NCBI RefSeq assembly: GCF_029223585.1
Contig: NZ_CP119424.1
Location: forward strand, 1,922,001 to 1,986,000
Length of the DNA stretch: 64,000 nucleotides
Source: Photobacterium sp. DA100
GTDB lineage: Bacteria > Pseudomonadota > Gammaproteobacteria > Enterobacterales > Vibrionaceae
Reading direction: 5' to 3'
In this document: in pieces, positions 17,683-26,519 of the stretch
Position numbering within the stretch: position 1 is the first letter of the stretch
How the letters are laid out: every line of letters begins with the position of its first letter
Notes under the pieces: generated by a model
Database searches by the model: none
Told to the model about the DNA's origin: nothing
Seen by the model: the letters and a program-made list of their open reading frames with translations, nothing else
Made by a program: the position numbers and the translations under genes

Positions 17683-17766
17683 CTACGCAAAAATCAGCAA
17701 CGGGGCAATCATCGACAATGACAGGGCCATGGCGAAAATCAGTGCAAACGTCATTTTAAAATTCAT
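17683..17766 (-). CDS. Small hydrophobic peptide, 27 aa
   Basis: Reads MNFKMTFALIFAMALSLSMI then seven more residues ending in LLIFA. AAGGAAG precedes the ATG by about nine bases and a strong terminator follows immediately, so the unit looks like a complete tiny gene. One membrane helix, or an uncleaved signal-like sequence, fills residues 6-27. It resembles the class of single-helix membrane microproteins; no homologue is recognised. The Met-rich, hydrophobic, basic-N-terminus pattern also fits a leader peptide, but nothing follows it on this strand. Confidence 0.55.
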   Translation of the reverse strand: MNFKMTFALIFAMALSLSMIAPLLIFA

Positions 17767-17963
17767 TATTATGTACTTCCTTATGAGGCGGGTGATAGCG
17801 CACCAAAAACAAAACTTTCAAATACATGTTATAGCAATGCGCCCCATAAAGATACATTTCAAATGATACTTAATGCTATCTTGCAGGCCAAATCTCAGTC
17901 GTGCCTAGCTCCGAGCCTTGTCATAACTTAAGATAGTGGTACCTCATTACAACGGACCCCAGA

Positions 17964-18866
17964 ATGAAAATTGATTTGACCAAGATGGTGACTGAAAGCC
18001 GCAACAGTGCCAGTGCCGAGATTGATACACTATCAACCATCGATATGCTAAGCGTCATCAATCAGGAAGATCAGAAAGTCGCGCTAGCCGTCGAAGCGGT
18101 ACTGCCTGATATCGCCCGGGCGGTCGATGCCATTGCCGATGCCTTTATGCAAGGCGGCAGGCTCATCTACAGTGGCGCAGGCACATCTGGGCGCCTCGGT
18201 ATTCTGGATGCCAGTGAGTGCCCACCCACTTTTGGCAGCAAGCCAGAACAAGTGGTAGGGCTTATTGCCGGTGGCCATAAAGCCATTCTCAAAGCGGTCG
18301 AAAATGCCGAGGACAACCGTGAAATGGGGGCTGGCGATCTGCAAGCACTGGATTTCAGCAGCAAAGATGTATTAGTCGGTATTGCCGCCAGTGGCCGGAC
18401 ACCCTATGTACTCGGCGCGATGGACTATGCCAAGTCCGTTGGCGCAACCGTGGCGTGTATCAGCTGCAACCCGCAGAGCCCGATGAGCCAAGCTGCCGAT
18501 ATCGCTATCACCCCGGTTGTTGGGCCTGAAATCGTCACCGGATCATCACGCCTGAAAGCAGGCACAGCACAGAAACTGATCCTCAACATGCTAACCACCG
18601 GCGCGATGATCAAAACCGGTAAGGTCTATGGCAACTTGATGGTGGATGTCGAAGCCACCAACGCCAAGCTGGTCGAGCGGCAGAAGAATATTGTCATGGC
18701 CGCCACAGAGTGTAGCCGCGAGCAGGCCATTGAAGCACTGGAAGCCTGCAACGGCCACTGCAAAACAGCGATCGTCATGCTGCTAGCCGGTGTTGATGCC
18801 AAACAAGCCACTTCGCTACTGGATGAAAGCCAAGGTTTCACCCGCAAGGCAATTTCTAGCCAGTAA
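17964..18866 (+). CDS. murQ: N-acetylmuramic acid 6-phosphate etherase
   Basis: Cytoplasmic enzyme that cleaves the lactyl ether of MurNAc-6-P to GlcNAc-6-P and D-lactate in peptidoglycan recycling. The 300-aa protein has the SIS sugar-isomerase fold with the family hallmarks [25 protein letters not shown] (from about residue 67), [16 protein letters not shown] carrying the catalytic Glu, and [18 protein letters not shown]. The C-terminal helix bundle is complete. No murP, nagZ or anmK lies beside it, and no murR-like regulator is adjacent. Confidence 0.96.
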   Translation: MKIDLTKMVTESRNSASAEIDTLSTIDMLSVINQEDQKVALAVEAVLPDIARAVDAIADAFMQGGRLIYSGAGTSGRLGILDASECPPTFGSKPEQVVGLIAGGHKAILKAVENAEDNREMGAGDLQALDFSSKDVLVGIAASGRTPYVLGAMDYAKSVGATVACISCNPQSPMSQAADIAITPVVGPEIVTGSSRLKAGTAQKLILNMLTTGAMIKTGKVYGNLMVDVEATNAKLVERQKNIVMAATECSREQAIEALEACNGHCKTAIVMLLAGVDAKQATSLLDESQGFTRKAISSQ

Positions 18867-19286
18867 AGCAGATTGAAAGCTCAGCTGAAGCAAGACCGCT
18901 GCAAAGTGGAAGGGCAGAAATAAAAATGCCCAGCCGAGGCTGAGCGAAATTTGCGAGTGTCCAAATCTAGACACAATTAGCGAGTCAAATTCTAGCAAGT
19001 AGATACAGGTAAATAGTGTATCTGTATCCATCATAGCCATAGCATCCTTAACCAAAACTGGCACAACTACATTAATATTAGCTCAACTCTCACTTTTGAG
19101 ACTGATCTTGCTTCATCACGCAAACAATCTATTTACAGCCCCGATAGAAGATTGCCCCAGGCCATGCAAAACATATAGATACGCCAGTTACCGGCCTCTA
19201 GAAACACTGTATGACTTTGTACCGACCCATTGAGCTCCTGCCGCCCCATGGCTACAATCTCCAAAACCAATAAAACAGTGTATTTT
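18867..19286. other. Intergenic region without recognised features
   Basis: About 420 bp between murQ and the beta-barrel gene. ORFs here are short and lack ribosome-binding sites. No convincing terminator, repeat or RNA was seen. Confidence 0.5.
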
Positions 19287-19838
19287 ATGAGAAAACTTAT
19301 CCCGGCTATTGTGCTGCTATGCCCAATCTACAGCTATGCTTCAGGCCAAGCCATTAACCACGAAATTGGGGTGCGCTTCGGCGGGGGCACGATAACAAGC
19401 AATCACTATAGTAACAGCGATGCCGGCTTGACCTTCGAGCTCGGTTATAACTACCACTTCAACCCGTATTTCTCGCTCGACACCGGCTACTTTGCCAACA
19501 GCGGCGGACTGAGCTACATAGGCTCGCTTGGCCTAAGCCAGTCCATCTCCAGCTACAGCGGCGGGTTGTTGGGGCTCAAAGCGGAATACCCGCTGACGCG
19601 CTATTCCAATATCTATGCCCGAGGAGGCATCAACTACGCCGCCATCGACATTGATACCCGCAAGAGCAAGGACAACTGGCATACCCGCACCGAGCGTGGA
19701 TTTTCGCCCTATATTGCCCTAGGCACCGAGCTGGCACTTGGCAAAAATTTCGGCATCAGTGCTGAGTACCAGCGCATCGAACTGCCCAACAGTTTTAGCA
19801 GCAATCACTATTTGATGGGGGTTAATTTTAAGTTTTAA
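19287..19838 (+). CDS. Outer-membrane beta-barrel protein (porin-like, OmpA/OmpW-size)
   Basis: Start set at 19287 because the signal peptide MRKLIPAIVLLCPIYSYASG begins there; an upstream in-frame start at 19230 would add an unlikely extension. The mature 160 or so residues alternate polar and hydrophobic residues with many aromatics (LTFELGYNYHFNPYFSLDTG), and the chain ends in HYLMGVNFKF with the terminal Phe needed for BAM-mediated insertion. Size predicts an eight-stranded barrel. No enzymatic motif. Monocistronic. Confidence 0.78.
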   Translation: MRKLIPAIVLLCPIYSYASGQAINHEIGVRFGGGTITSNHYSNSDAGLTFELGYNYHFNPYFSLDTGYFANSGGLSYIGSLGLSQSISSYSGGLLGLKAEYPLTRYSNIYARGGINYAAIDIDTRKSKDNWHTRTERGFSPYIALGTELALGKNFGISAEYQRIELPNSFSSNHYLMGVNFKF

Positions 19839-20012
19839 CAACGACATATCGCTTGCAGTTAAGGGTTTGCCATTTAGTTCGTTCGAATTTTTTGAACAAA
19901 AGGCTCAACCTAGCCTGATGTTGTTCTAAAGCAATGCTGCCTATTCTGTACCCAACAGCACAGGACAGTTATCCGGCAAGAAGGATTTGCCGACCTATTC
20001 GAGGACAACATA

Positions 20013-20492
20013 ATGAACACATTAATTAGCAAAACACTTTCGTCGCAAGCCAGCTTTGCCCCTCTTGCCCTGCGCGTACCGGCAGGGATCATTTTCATGG
20101 CCCACGGCGCGCAGAAGCTATTTGGCTGGTTTGGCGGTTACGGTCTTGAGGGAACTGGTCAATGGATGGCCTCCATCGGCCTCGAACCGGGCTTTGTAAT
20201 GGCACTGATGGCCGGTGGCGCAGAATTCTTCGGTGGCTTATTTATTCTGCTTGGCCTACTCACTCGCCCAAGTGCCTTGGTACTGGCGGTGACGATGCTG
20301 GTTGCCATTGTTACCGTGCATTTGGACAACGGCCTATTCATGTCTAACGGCGGCTACGAATTTGGCTTGGCCCTGTTAGCGATGTCGGTCTCGCTGCTGA
20401 TTTCGGGCGCCGGTCGCCTCAGCGTTGATCGCTTACTGATGAAAAAAACACATCCCCATCACAAGGCTGAGCCTGCCCGCCAAAGTCTTTAG
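20013..20492 (+). CDS. DoxX-family inner-membrane protein
   Basis: A 159-aa protein with four hydrophobic helices. Family blocks: LRVPAGIIFMAHGAQKLFGW, GGAEFFGGLFILLGLLTRP and a final YEFGLALLAMSVSLLISGAG. GAGGAC lies seven bases before the ATG. DoxX-family members are often linked to redox or thiol stress, but there is no such partner here. Ends 14 bp from the convergent gene at 20506. Confidence 0.88.
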   Translation: MNTLISKTLSSQASFAPLALRVPAGIIFMAHGAQKLFGWFGGYGLEGTGQWMASIGLEPGFVMALMAGGAEFFGGLFILLGLLTRPSALVLAVTMLVAIVTVHLDNGLFMSNGGYEFGLALLAMSVSLLISGAGRLSVDRLLMKKTHPHHKAEPARQSL

Positions 20493-20505
20493 TTCACAAT
20501 TGCGG

Positions 20506-21336
20506 TCAAGGGGTCTGAGCATACAGATCCACTAGGGGGACTGTGATGACAGCGATAATGGAGGGGGCAGAGAGCGTGCTGCAATCATGGTGGTTCTGCG
20601 CATGATTGAGAATATATACGCACTTCTTACCCTTATTGGCGACAACAAGGGCAGTCGTTTGGTTTAACCTTGATTCTTTTTCATCCGGTTTTTGACTAAG
20701 TACATATGGTAAAACACAAGGGCTATACCAAGGGGTATAGTCCTGTAATTCTGTATTGCGGATATCACTGCTGTAGGGCTCGGCATAAAACACGATGAAC
20801 TGCTCATAGTCCACGTCGACTTTAACCGTATAAGCTGCCTGCTCGTTGGAATTGCTATCAATATCAAAGGTCTTGCTGGAGCTATATTTCAAGGCCTGAC
20901 TATTAAGCAGCTCGTCATTTAGTTGTTCTAGTGTTTTACTCCATGCGTAAATTCCATCACTCTTGTCATAGCGAATAACCGCCTTGTCAAGATCACACCG
21001 TTTCCTGCTGACGGATTCAACGGGTAAGTTATATAACTTATCACCATAGTCCGAAGCAAAACTGTTAAATTGAGCGGGATTGTAATAAACCTCGCCTTCA
21101 TAATTTGCCATGGCATCAAACACACTCCAAAGATGATATGAGTCATAACCTAACGCCATAAAACCTTGAGTTATTTTAATTTTGCTCGGCGTTACGGATA
21201 CTATTTCAGCCAATTGACTACGCCAGTACTCCCCCCCTATTCTCTGTAAATCGTTTTCATTGATACCCGCTCTAGCCGATGCGTATATTGGTAACCACAG
21301 AGCCAATATAAAAATAACCAGCTTTGTTTTATCCAT
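20506..21336 (-). CDS. Secreted protein of unknown family, paralogue of the next gene
   Basis: A 276-aa protein with a clear signal peptide (LVIFILALWLPIYASARA). Four Cys in the mature part could pair in the periplasm. Unrecognised, but it aligns by eye with the 399-aa protein at 21456-22655: HLWSVFDAMANYEGEVYYNP against DMWNVFNAVPPKSINNYYNP, and DGIYAWSKTLEQLND against GGKYAWNKTADQLKS. AAGGTG precedes the start. A hairpin terminator at 21401 separates the two genes, so they are independent units. No enzyme motif seen. Confidence 0.75.
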   Translation of the reverse strand: MDKTKLVIFILALWLPIYASARAGINENDLQRIGGEYWRSQLAEIVSVTPSKIKITQGFMALGYDSYHLWSVFDAMANYEGEVYYNPAQFNSFASDYGDKLYNLPVESVSRKRCDLDKAVIRYDKSDGIYAWSKTLEQLNDELLNSQALKYSSSKTFDIDSNSNEQAAYTVKVDVDYEQFIVFYAEPYSSDIRNTELQDYTPWYSPCVLPYVLSQKPDEKESRLNQTTALVVANKGKKCVYILNHAQNHHDCSTLSAPSIIAVITVPLVDLYAQTP

Positions 21337-21400
21337 AGTTAGGCACCTTTTCAGAAGTAATTCATACCATTTTTACTTCATATCGATATTCTAAAAATAT

Positions 21401-21424
21401 AAAGGCTTCACAAAAGAAGCCTTT
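21401..21424 (-). terminator. Terminator between the two paralogues
   Basis: Perfect 9-bp stem AAAGGCTTC/GAAGCCTTT, loop ACAAAA, followed on the minus strand by TATATTTTT. It ends the transcript of the 399-aa gene. Confidence 0.65.
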
Positions 21425-21455
21425 AATCATTCAGATATTATGGTGCACATCTATC

Positions 21456-22655
21456 CTACGAAAAAATAGTTGACATAGGAGATTGCAGAACACCCAGAAC
21501 CTGAGGGTTGCCCAAAGCAATCTTCGTGGTAATGGTGAAATTACCTTGATCGTTGAATTTCACCTCGGTTGTTGTCCCCCCTTGGCCTGATACGCTAAAG
21601 AATGGCCAAATACCCGCTTTTGCCGCCGCTTCAATTTCTGTACGCTCAGAGGTGTCATAACTGGCGTTGGACGTCATAGTAATCGTTACGCCGTCTGCCA
21701 CAATGAGCGAAGAGGTAAGCCGCTGGAGGAAGCCATCAGAACCGAAGGCTTTATCCCACGTGGTCGAACTTTGGTTGTTCCAAACCGTATTATCTTTGGT
21801 GGTGTAGGCCTTTGCCAGCGCGGCACTTTCATACCATGCTTTGAACTCTGCCAATATTGGATCGTTCGGATCATTAACAGCCAATGGCCCGGCTGTAAAT
21901 GTCGTCACCTTCTGAAAGTCTGCATCAATCTTTACACCGGCAGAAGTGGTTTTGGTCGTAAGCTTGTCATACTTACCGCCGCCACCAAATGAAAAAATAT
22001 CAAAAAATACGGAGGTATTGCCACCCGCCCAAGTATGCTTAACATCGCTGCTTGTTGTTTGGGAGTCGAGGGTAAAACTCTTCTGTGCCCCACCGGCTAA
22101 AGCCGACTTTAGTTGATCAGCCGTTTTATTCCAGGCATATTTCCCACCAGCCGAGGCAAACTTTTTAACCGCGATATCGACCGGATTGATGTAAATATTG
22201 GTCAGGCCGGTTACGCAACCTGCTTTCCCCGGAGCATTTCTCATCGCCCATGAGTTAAACAGATCTGAAACACCTTGAGCAGTCCATTCTGCGGGATCAT
22301 GACTCTCAAAATAGCTATTCCATTTGCCATAATAATCCCCCATACAGTTCTGGAAACTCGAGTTAGAGGCTGGAACAAGTGCCTCGAGGATCAAGTTATA
22401 AGCTGATGAAAAGTTATTAGTTTGGTTAGGATTATAATAGTTGTTAATTGATTTTGGCGGTACGGCATTAAACACATTCCACATATCCTGGGATGTGCTC
22501 ATCATTGAATTAGGACCTTGATATAACTGAAACTGGTTCGGGTCTAATCCTAACCCGGTTACCATGGCGTTATACCACTGCGCCGTTAGTGTATCCATTG
22601 CGGAGTTAACAGATGAACCTACACTTTTATCTAACGTCTCTGTTTCCTGTGACAT
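21456..22655 (-). CDS. Protein of unknown family, paralogue of the 276-aa secreted protein
   Basis: A 399-aa protein starting MSQETETLDKSVGSS with no signal peptide; GAGGG precedes the ATG at good spacing. Composition is rich in Ser, Thr, Asn and aromatics, like exported proteins. It shares two blocks with the preceding paralogue (DMWNVFNA..YYNPNQ and GKYAWNKTADQLKSAL), then has a unique half with a Gly-rich hairpin (SVFFDIFSFGGGGKYDK), a DADFQKVTTFTAGPL block and WPFFSVSGQGG near the C-terminus. Not recognised; a non-classically released or effector-like protein is possible, but no secretion marker is visible. Confidence 0.75.
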   Translation of the reverse strand: MSQETETLDKSVGSSVNSAMDTLTAQWYNAMVTGLGLDPNQFQLYQGPNSMMSTSQDMWNVFNAVPPKSINNYYNPNQTNNFSSAYNLILEALVPASNSSFQNCMGDYYGKWNSYFESHDPAEWTAQGVSDLFNSWAMRNAPGKAGCVTGLTNIYINPVDIAVKKFASAGGKYAWNKTADQLKSALAGGAQKSFTLDSQTTSSDVKHTWAGGNTSVFFDIFSFGGGGKYDKLTTKTTSAGVKIDADFQKVTTFTAGPLAVNDPNDPILAEFKAWYESAALAKAYTTKDNTVWNNQSSTTWDKAFGSDGFLQRLTSSLIVADGVTITMTSNASYDTSERTEIEAAAKAGIWPFFSVSGQGGTTTEVKFNDQGNFTITTKIALGNPQVLGVLQSPMSTIFS

Positions 22656-23010
22656 AATATATCCCTCGTAAAAAGTGTTATGACTTCAAATTAAAACTCA
22701 AGCAATTTTAAATTTCTAAACGACTTAATTATCAATTAAAATCACCGTTATCGAACATGTAGCTCTGAAAGTTTAATATTGCATTTGTTTACACTGATAG
22801 AAAAAAATCATTTTTGTACATAGGATCACACTAGATCGTTTTCTATCCTGCAACTTACTTAGAAAAATATAACTCGAGATAAGTTTTTATCTATTACACA
22901 CTATTACAAGGTATATCGAGGTGATTGTACTGAGTATTCTATTAGCTTTTCTCATGAAGGCTGACCTCAATCATCCAGCCTTTCACGATTTTGCGCCATC
23001 TCTCCAGGCG
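22656..23010. other. AT-rich upstream region of the 399-aa gene
   Basis: About 355 bp, strikingly AT-rich compared with its surroundings, no ORF with a start signal. It presumably carries the promoter of the 21456-22655 gene; such AT-richness is often seen where nucleoid proteins silence acquired genes. Confidence 0.45.
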
Positions 23011-23211
23011 CTAGATATGACCGGTTTCTTTCAGGCGGTTCAAAAGCTCCGTCACTTGCCGAATCCCCTCCTCCGTGCGACATAAGTAAGCCGGACTCAC
23101 CAAACCCAGTGCAATATTTTCCGTCTGTAGCCAATCATCCGCTTTTGCCCGGTCACCAAAGTATTCTAGGGCATCATCGTAGAGCGCTTCAGGAATGTGC
23201 TGTTTATCCAT
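23011..23211 (-). CDS. DUF2384 (MbcA/ParS/Xre toxin-binding-domain) antitoxin-like protein, orphan
   Basis: Start set at 23211 (MDKQHIPEALYD), preceded by AGGAG; this gives 66 aa. The chain is little more than the toxin-binding domain: ALEYFGDRAKADDWLQTENI, ALGLVSPAYLCRTEEGIRQV, LLNRLKETG, matching the family's GD..A..WL...n..L.g..P..ll.t..G pattern. The HTH domain usual in Xre antitoxins is missing, and no RES-domain toxin gene is next to it. It may be a free-standing antitoxin, a regulator, or a relic. Confidence 0.65.
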   Translation of the reverse strand: MDKQHIPEALYDDALEYFGDRAKADDWLQTENIALGLVSPAYLCRTEEGIRQVTELLNRLKETGHI

Positions 23212-23322
23212 TTTCCATCTCCTAACCAACCACAAACTCATTATCAATAACCTAGCCTGATTTCATAACAGCGACAGTTAGCGATATCACAATTGACCGA
23301 CAAAAGTGAAAGCCATACTCTA

Positions 23323-23341
23323 TACCCAAGCCACTTGGGTA
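23323..23341. repeat. Palindrome in the mgtE leader
   Basis: TACCCAAG-CCA-CTTGGGTA, a perfect 8-bp stem with a three-base loop, 80 bp before the mgtE start. No T-run follows, so it is not a terminator. The form resembles short dispersed palindromes common in Vibrionaceae intergenic DNA. Confidence 0.5.
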
Positions 23342-23421
23342 CATAGCCCATCAAGATAACGACAAAAAACAACAAGCCCAACCAACCGCTGGCTGCTTGC
23401 GTTTGCAACAAGGAAACCTGC

Positions 23422-24768
23422 ATGAGCAACACCGTTGATCTAAGCCTGCTCATTGAGCGCATCTCTGCCGCAGATACCGACGAACAGCGTCAAATATTCA
23501 ATGAACCCGAGATCCAACAACTAGAAGCCGGCGCCTTTGCCACCTTGTTCGAGGCACTGCCCCTTGATCAACGTATGGAGCTCTGGCGCCAGTTACCCCT
23601 CAATGATCACGTCGATGTGCTCACCGCCATGCGTGCTGACACGCGTGAGTGGGTGATCCAGTCACTCAGTGATACCGAGCTGGATTTGGTACTCGGCCAG
23701 CTCGATAACCTCTCCCTGATTGAATGGGCCGACTCGCTGCCGGAAGAGATCATCGAACGGGCCATCGGAAAACTCAGCAAAGAAGACATCGAGCTATTTG
23801 ACCGGGCCAACCAGTACGATGACGATCAAATCGGCCGCTACGCCAACCCCAAGGTGCTTTCGCTGCCGCAGGGGATCTCTGCCAAAAGGGCCAAGGTATT
23901 ACTGGAGCGTTACGGTTACCAGTATCCGGCTTCAATTTATGTGGTCACCCGCGATACCAAGTTTGTCGGTACCATTAACTACCAGCAGCTGAACGAAGCC
24001 GAGCCACTGACCAAATTGAGCAATCTGGCCAATACCGACTGCCTGGTACTGGAAGATGACGCCTCGCTCACCGAAGCGGTAGAGGCTGTCGAACACAGCC
24101 AGCAATTCAGCCTACCGATTGTTGACGAGAACTTCTCACTGATAGGCGAGATTGATACCCACCTTGCCATGGAGCTGATGCGCGAGAACTACGAGAGCAC
24201 CTTGATGGCCAATGCCGGTATGAGTGAAGAGGACGATCTGTTCGCCCCGATAACAAAAAGTGCCAAGAAGCGTGCGGTGTGGCTCGGCATCAACCTCCTC
24301 ACCGCCGTACTGGCGTCGATCACTATTAGCCTGTTTGAAGATGTGATTGCCCAGGTCGTGGCCCTTGCGATCCTGATGCCAATTGTCGCCTCGATGGGCG
24401 GCATTGCCGGCAGTCAGACCCTGACCCTGATGATCCGCGGTATGGCGCTTAATCAGGTCACCGCCGGTAACCGCCGCTCGCTGCTACACAATGAGTTGGG
24501 CATAGGTTTTCTCAACGGCGTGCTGTGGGCAGTATTGATCGGATTGATGGCGGGGCTGTGGTTCCAGTCACCGATGATCGGCGCGATTATCGCGGTCGGC
24601 ATCGTGGTCAATATCATCACCGCCGCCCTGTTCGGGGTATTGATCCCTGTCGTGCTCGACAAGCTCAAGCTTGACCCCGCGCTGGCCGGCTCGGTGATCC
24701 TCACCACGGTTACCGACGTGGTCGGCTTCTTCGCCTTCCTCGGCACCGCCAAGCTGCTGCTGCTGTAA
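23422..24768 (+). CDS. mgtE: Magnesium transporter MgtE
   Basis: Mg2+-gated channel of the inner membrane, 448 aa. N-terminal MgtE_N superhelical domain (about residues 20-125), two CBS domains (about 130-255), then five membrane helices with the pore block LAILMPIVASMGGIAGSQTLTLMIRG, which is the family signature. The end DVVGFFAFLGTAKLLLL is the normal fifth helix. A good ribosome-binding site (AAGGAAA) precedes the ATG. No M-box-like leader could be identified; the palindrome at 23323 lies in its leader. Confidence 0.95.
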   Translation: MSNTVDLSLLIERISAADTDEQRQIFNEPEIQQLEAGAFATLFEALPLDQRMELWRQLPLNDHVDVLTAMRADTREWVIQSLSDTELDLVLGQLDNLSLIEWADSLPEEIIERAIGKLSKEDIELFDRANQYDDDQIGRYANPKVLSLPQGISAKRAKVLLERYGYQYPASIYVVTRDTKFVGTINYQQLNEAEPLTKLSNLANTDCLVLEDDASLTEAVEAVEHSQQFSLPIVDENFSLIGEIDTHLAMELMRENYESTLMANAGMSEEDDLFAPITKSAKKRAVWLGINLLTAVLASITISLFEDVIAQVVALAILMPIVASMGGIAGSQTLTLMIRGMALNQVTAGNRRSLLHNELGIGFLNGVLWAVLIGLMAGLWFQSPMIGAIIAVGIVVNIITAALFGVLIPVVLDKLKLDPALAGSVILTTVTDVVGFFAFLGTAKLLLL

Positions 24769-24813
24769 AAAAGGCTACCAGCCCATACCTTATGAAGAGG
24801 AAAGGGCTCAACG

Positions 24814-24905
24814 AAGCTGTTTGAGTATCACGCCGAGGAAAACGGCTCACCGGAAGTCGAAAAGACAAGCTCGCAACTCATGGATTGAGCCTGCTCAAAC
24901 AGCTT
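24814..24905. repeat. 12-bp inverted repeat downstream of mgtE
   Basis: AAGCTGTTTGAG (24814-24825) and CTCAAACAGCTT (24894-24905) are exact inverted copies 68 bp apart. The sequence lies at the border between conserved chromosome and the accessory island. Confidence 0.5.
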
Positions 24906-24921
24906 TATAAGTTGCTGGGTA

Positions 24922-25492
24922 TCAAACAATGGCTTTGTGGAGAATCGTATTATGACTTCCTTTATGTAATACCATTGCACAACGCCCTGCTGGAATAAAA
25001 CCTGCTTTTACGCCAAAAGGGTTTTCTGGCACTTCTCCGATATGGCTGCCGCAGATATCAAATCGAAATTCTTCTTCTAGCACTTGGCTTGGGTCTCCAT
25101 AAGGAATACCAAAGGTTTGGCTAGTTTTTATTGGCGAAAGCCCTGTCGATTTTCGCCATTCAATGAACTTAGCTGCCGTTTCAAAAACTCTTTGGGGGTT
25201 TCCTCGATGCTCAATAAAAGCGATAGTTGTGACCGTTATGTTCTTTTCAAATGCTAAACGAAATGACGCTCGTTTAAGCCTTGCAAGCAGCACATATTGC
25301 GTAGCACTAATCCCCATAAATGCAGAGAACACTCGCTGAAAATGATATTTGGAACAAATAGCAATCTGGCTCAGTTGCTCTAAGGTCAAGGTGGGGATCT
25401 ATATACTGACAGACAGTTTGAATTTGCTGTTCTCGGCGCTTGTTAGCTCTTGTCATCGAGTAAATTTGTCTCAATTCAGAAGGTGTGAACAT
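24922..25492 (-). pseudogene. Decayed AraC-family regulator with GyrI-like domain
   Basis: The N-terminal part (25307-25492, RANKRREQQIQTVCQYIDPHLD) and the HTH part (24922-25389, TLEQLSQIAICSKYHFQRVF) lie in different frames, so there is a frameshift near 25390. Within the second piece the HTH domain runs straight from TTIAF into IEHRGNPQRVFETAAKFIEWRK, losing the end of the second HTH and the start of the GyrI-like ligand-binding domain. The GyrI part (SQTFGIPYGDPSQ, EEFRFDICGS, AGRCAMVLHKGSH) then diverges and stops early. Three lesions make it almost certainly non-functional. Confidence 0.8.
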
Positions 25493-25937
25493 AGTATGGT
25501 TGGGTTGAATGATTTACATGACCAAAGTTGCGCACTTTCTACCGTACAAATGAGCAGTTAATAGGTTGATACGGTGTTGTTCGGTGTAAATATACCAATG
25601 TTGATAGCAGTACGTTTGAGGTTAGGGGGGATGAAAATAGGAAGGCTCGGAGTCAACACATTCTGTCCAGAGGTGTCCTGACGGGCCGTGTAACACAGAA
25701 ATGCCCCAAGACTTGTTTAGAGCATATGAAACCATCATGAGATTTATTTGGTCAACAAGCTGTTGGCCAAATACAGGAACACATATTCGTATAACAAGCT
25801 GCCGTACAATCTTGCAAAAATGAGCTGACAAGTCTCTGCCCCGTTTTGTGTTAACGAGTAACTTATCTGTACGTGAGTGTATAACGAATGTATTGTAATA
25901 AAACTAATCGAACGAGATATATTGACAGTGGCGAAGC
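25493..25937. other. Intergenic region of the accessory island
   Basis: About 445 bp with no convincing coding sequence. Short ORFs on the minus strand lack ribosome-binding sites and family features. No clear repeat was seen. Confidence 0.45.
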
Positions 25938-26348
25938 ATGACTGCAATCGACCAAATCCACAATAAAATCAAACGCTCACGCCGTTATGTATTTGAGCGT
26001 AAGGACTTTGATAAATACGCAAGCTATGGCCAGGTAGGTCGTGTTTTGAAAAAGCTAGTGGAGAAAGGTGTACTGATGAAAATCGGATATGGCCTATACA
26101 CCAAGTCAACGATCAATAGTCTAACTAACAAGCCGATGCCTACGAACCCTGGCGGTACTGATGCAATCATGCGTGAGGTGCTAAAAATGCGCGGTGTAGA
26201 CTTTGAGCTGGACGCTATGTCACAGAAAAGTCTCAATGGACAGTCCACTCAAATACCAGCCAATATCCAACTCAAGTGGGACCCTAAGCACTTCAATCGT
26301 TGCATCAAAGTTGGCAACAAAGTGATGAGGAATCAACGGAAAGCTTAA
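25938..26348 (+). CDS. DUF6088 / AbiEi-like winged-helix protein (type IV antitoxin-like), no toxin partner
   Basis: The 136-aa protein has an N-terminal winged helix (QIHNKIKRSRRYVFERKDFD, then GQVGRVLKKLVEKGVLMKIG) and the family block YGLYTKSTINSLTNKPMPTNPGG, ending with STQIPANIQLKWDPKHFNR. It matches DUF6088, related to AbiEi antitoxins, which repress their own promoter and neutralise a nucleotidyltransferase toxin. Normally that toxin gene follows at once; here 170 bp of non-coding DNA and then an IS6-family element follow. It is full length for the family, so it is an orphan rather than a broken gene. Confidence 0.7.
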   Translation: MTAIDQIHNKIKRSRRYVFERKDFDKYASYGQVGRVLKKLVEKGVLMKIGYGLYTKSTINSLTNKPMPTNPGGTDAIMREVLKMRGVDFELDAMSQKSLNGQSTQIPANIQLKWDPKHFNRCIKVGNKVMRNQRKA

Positions 26349-26519
26349 ACACGTTTTTGCCCCATTATTAGCTAGCGCTCCTACTCATTTACATTATGTT
26401 AACATTAGTTTACCTTACTAAAATTTATCTGAATGCACATGCGGTCGACCACAATGAAATCTTTGACGAAAGTATGGAGCCATTCAGTGCTTACTCTTAT
26501 CGTTCTTAGGGTAATAACT

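Noticed and set aside
18816..19064. 82-aa minus-strand ORF overlapping the end of murQ
   Set aside because: It overlaps a certain gene in antisense, has no ribosome-binding site and shows no family pattern.
23244..23462. 72-aa hydrophobic minus-strand ORF overlapping the start of mgtE
   Set aside because: It is antisense to mgtE and its leader, including the palindrome, and has no ribosome-binding site.
25493..25937. Possible integron cassette boundary (TATAACAAGCTGC-like string near 25790)
   Set aside because: There is no matching complementary half or extended palindrome of an attC site, and no integrase in the window.
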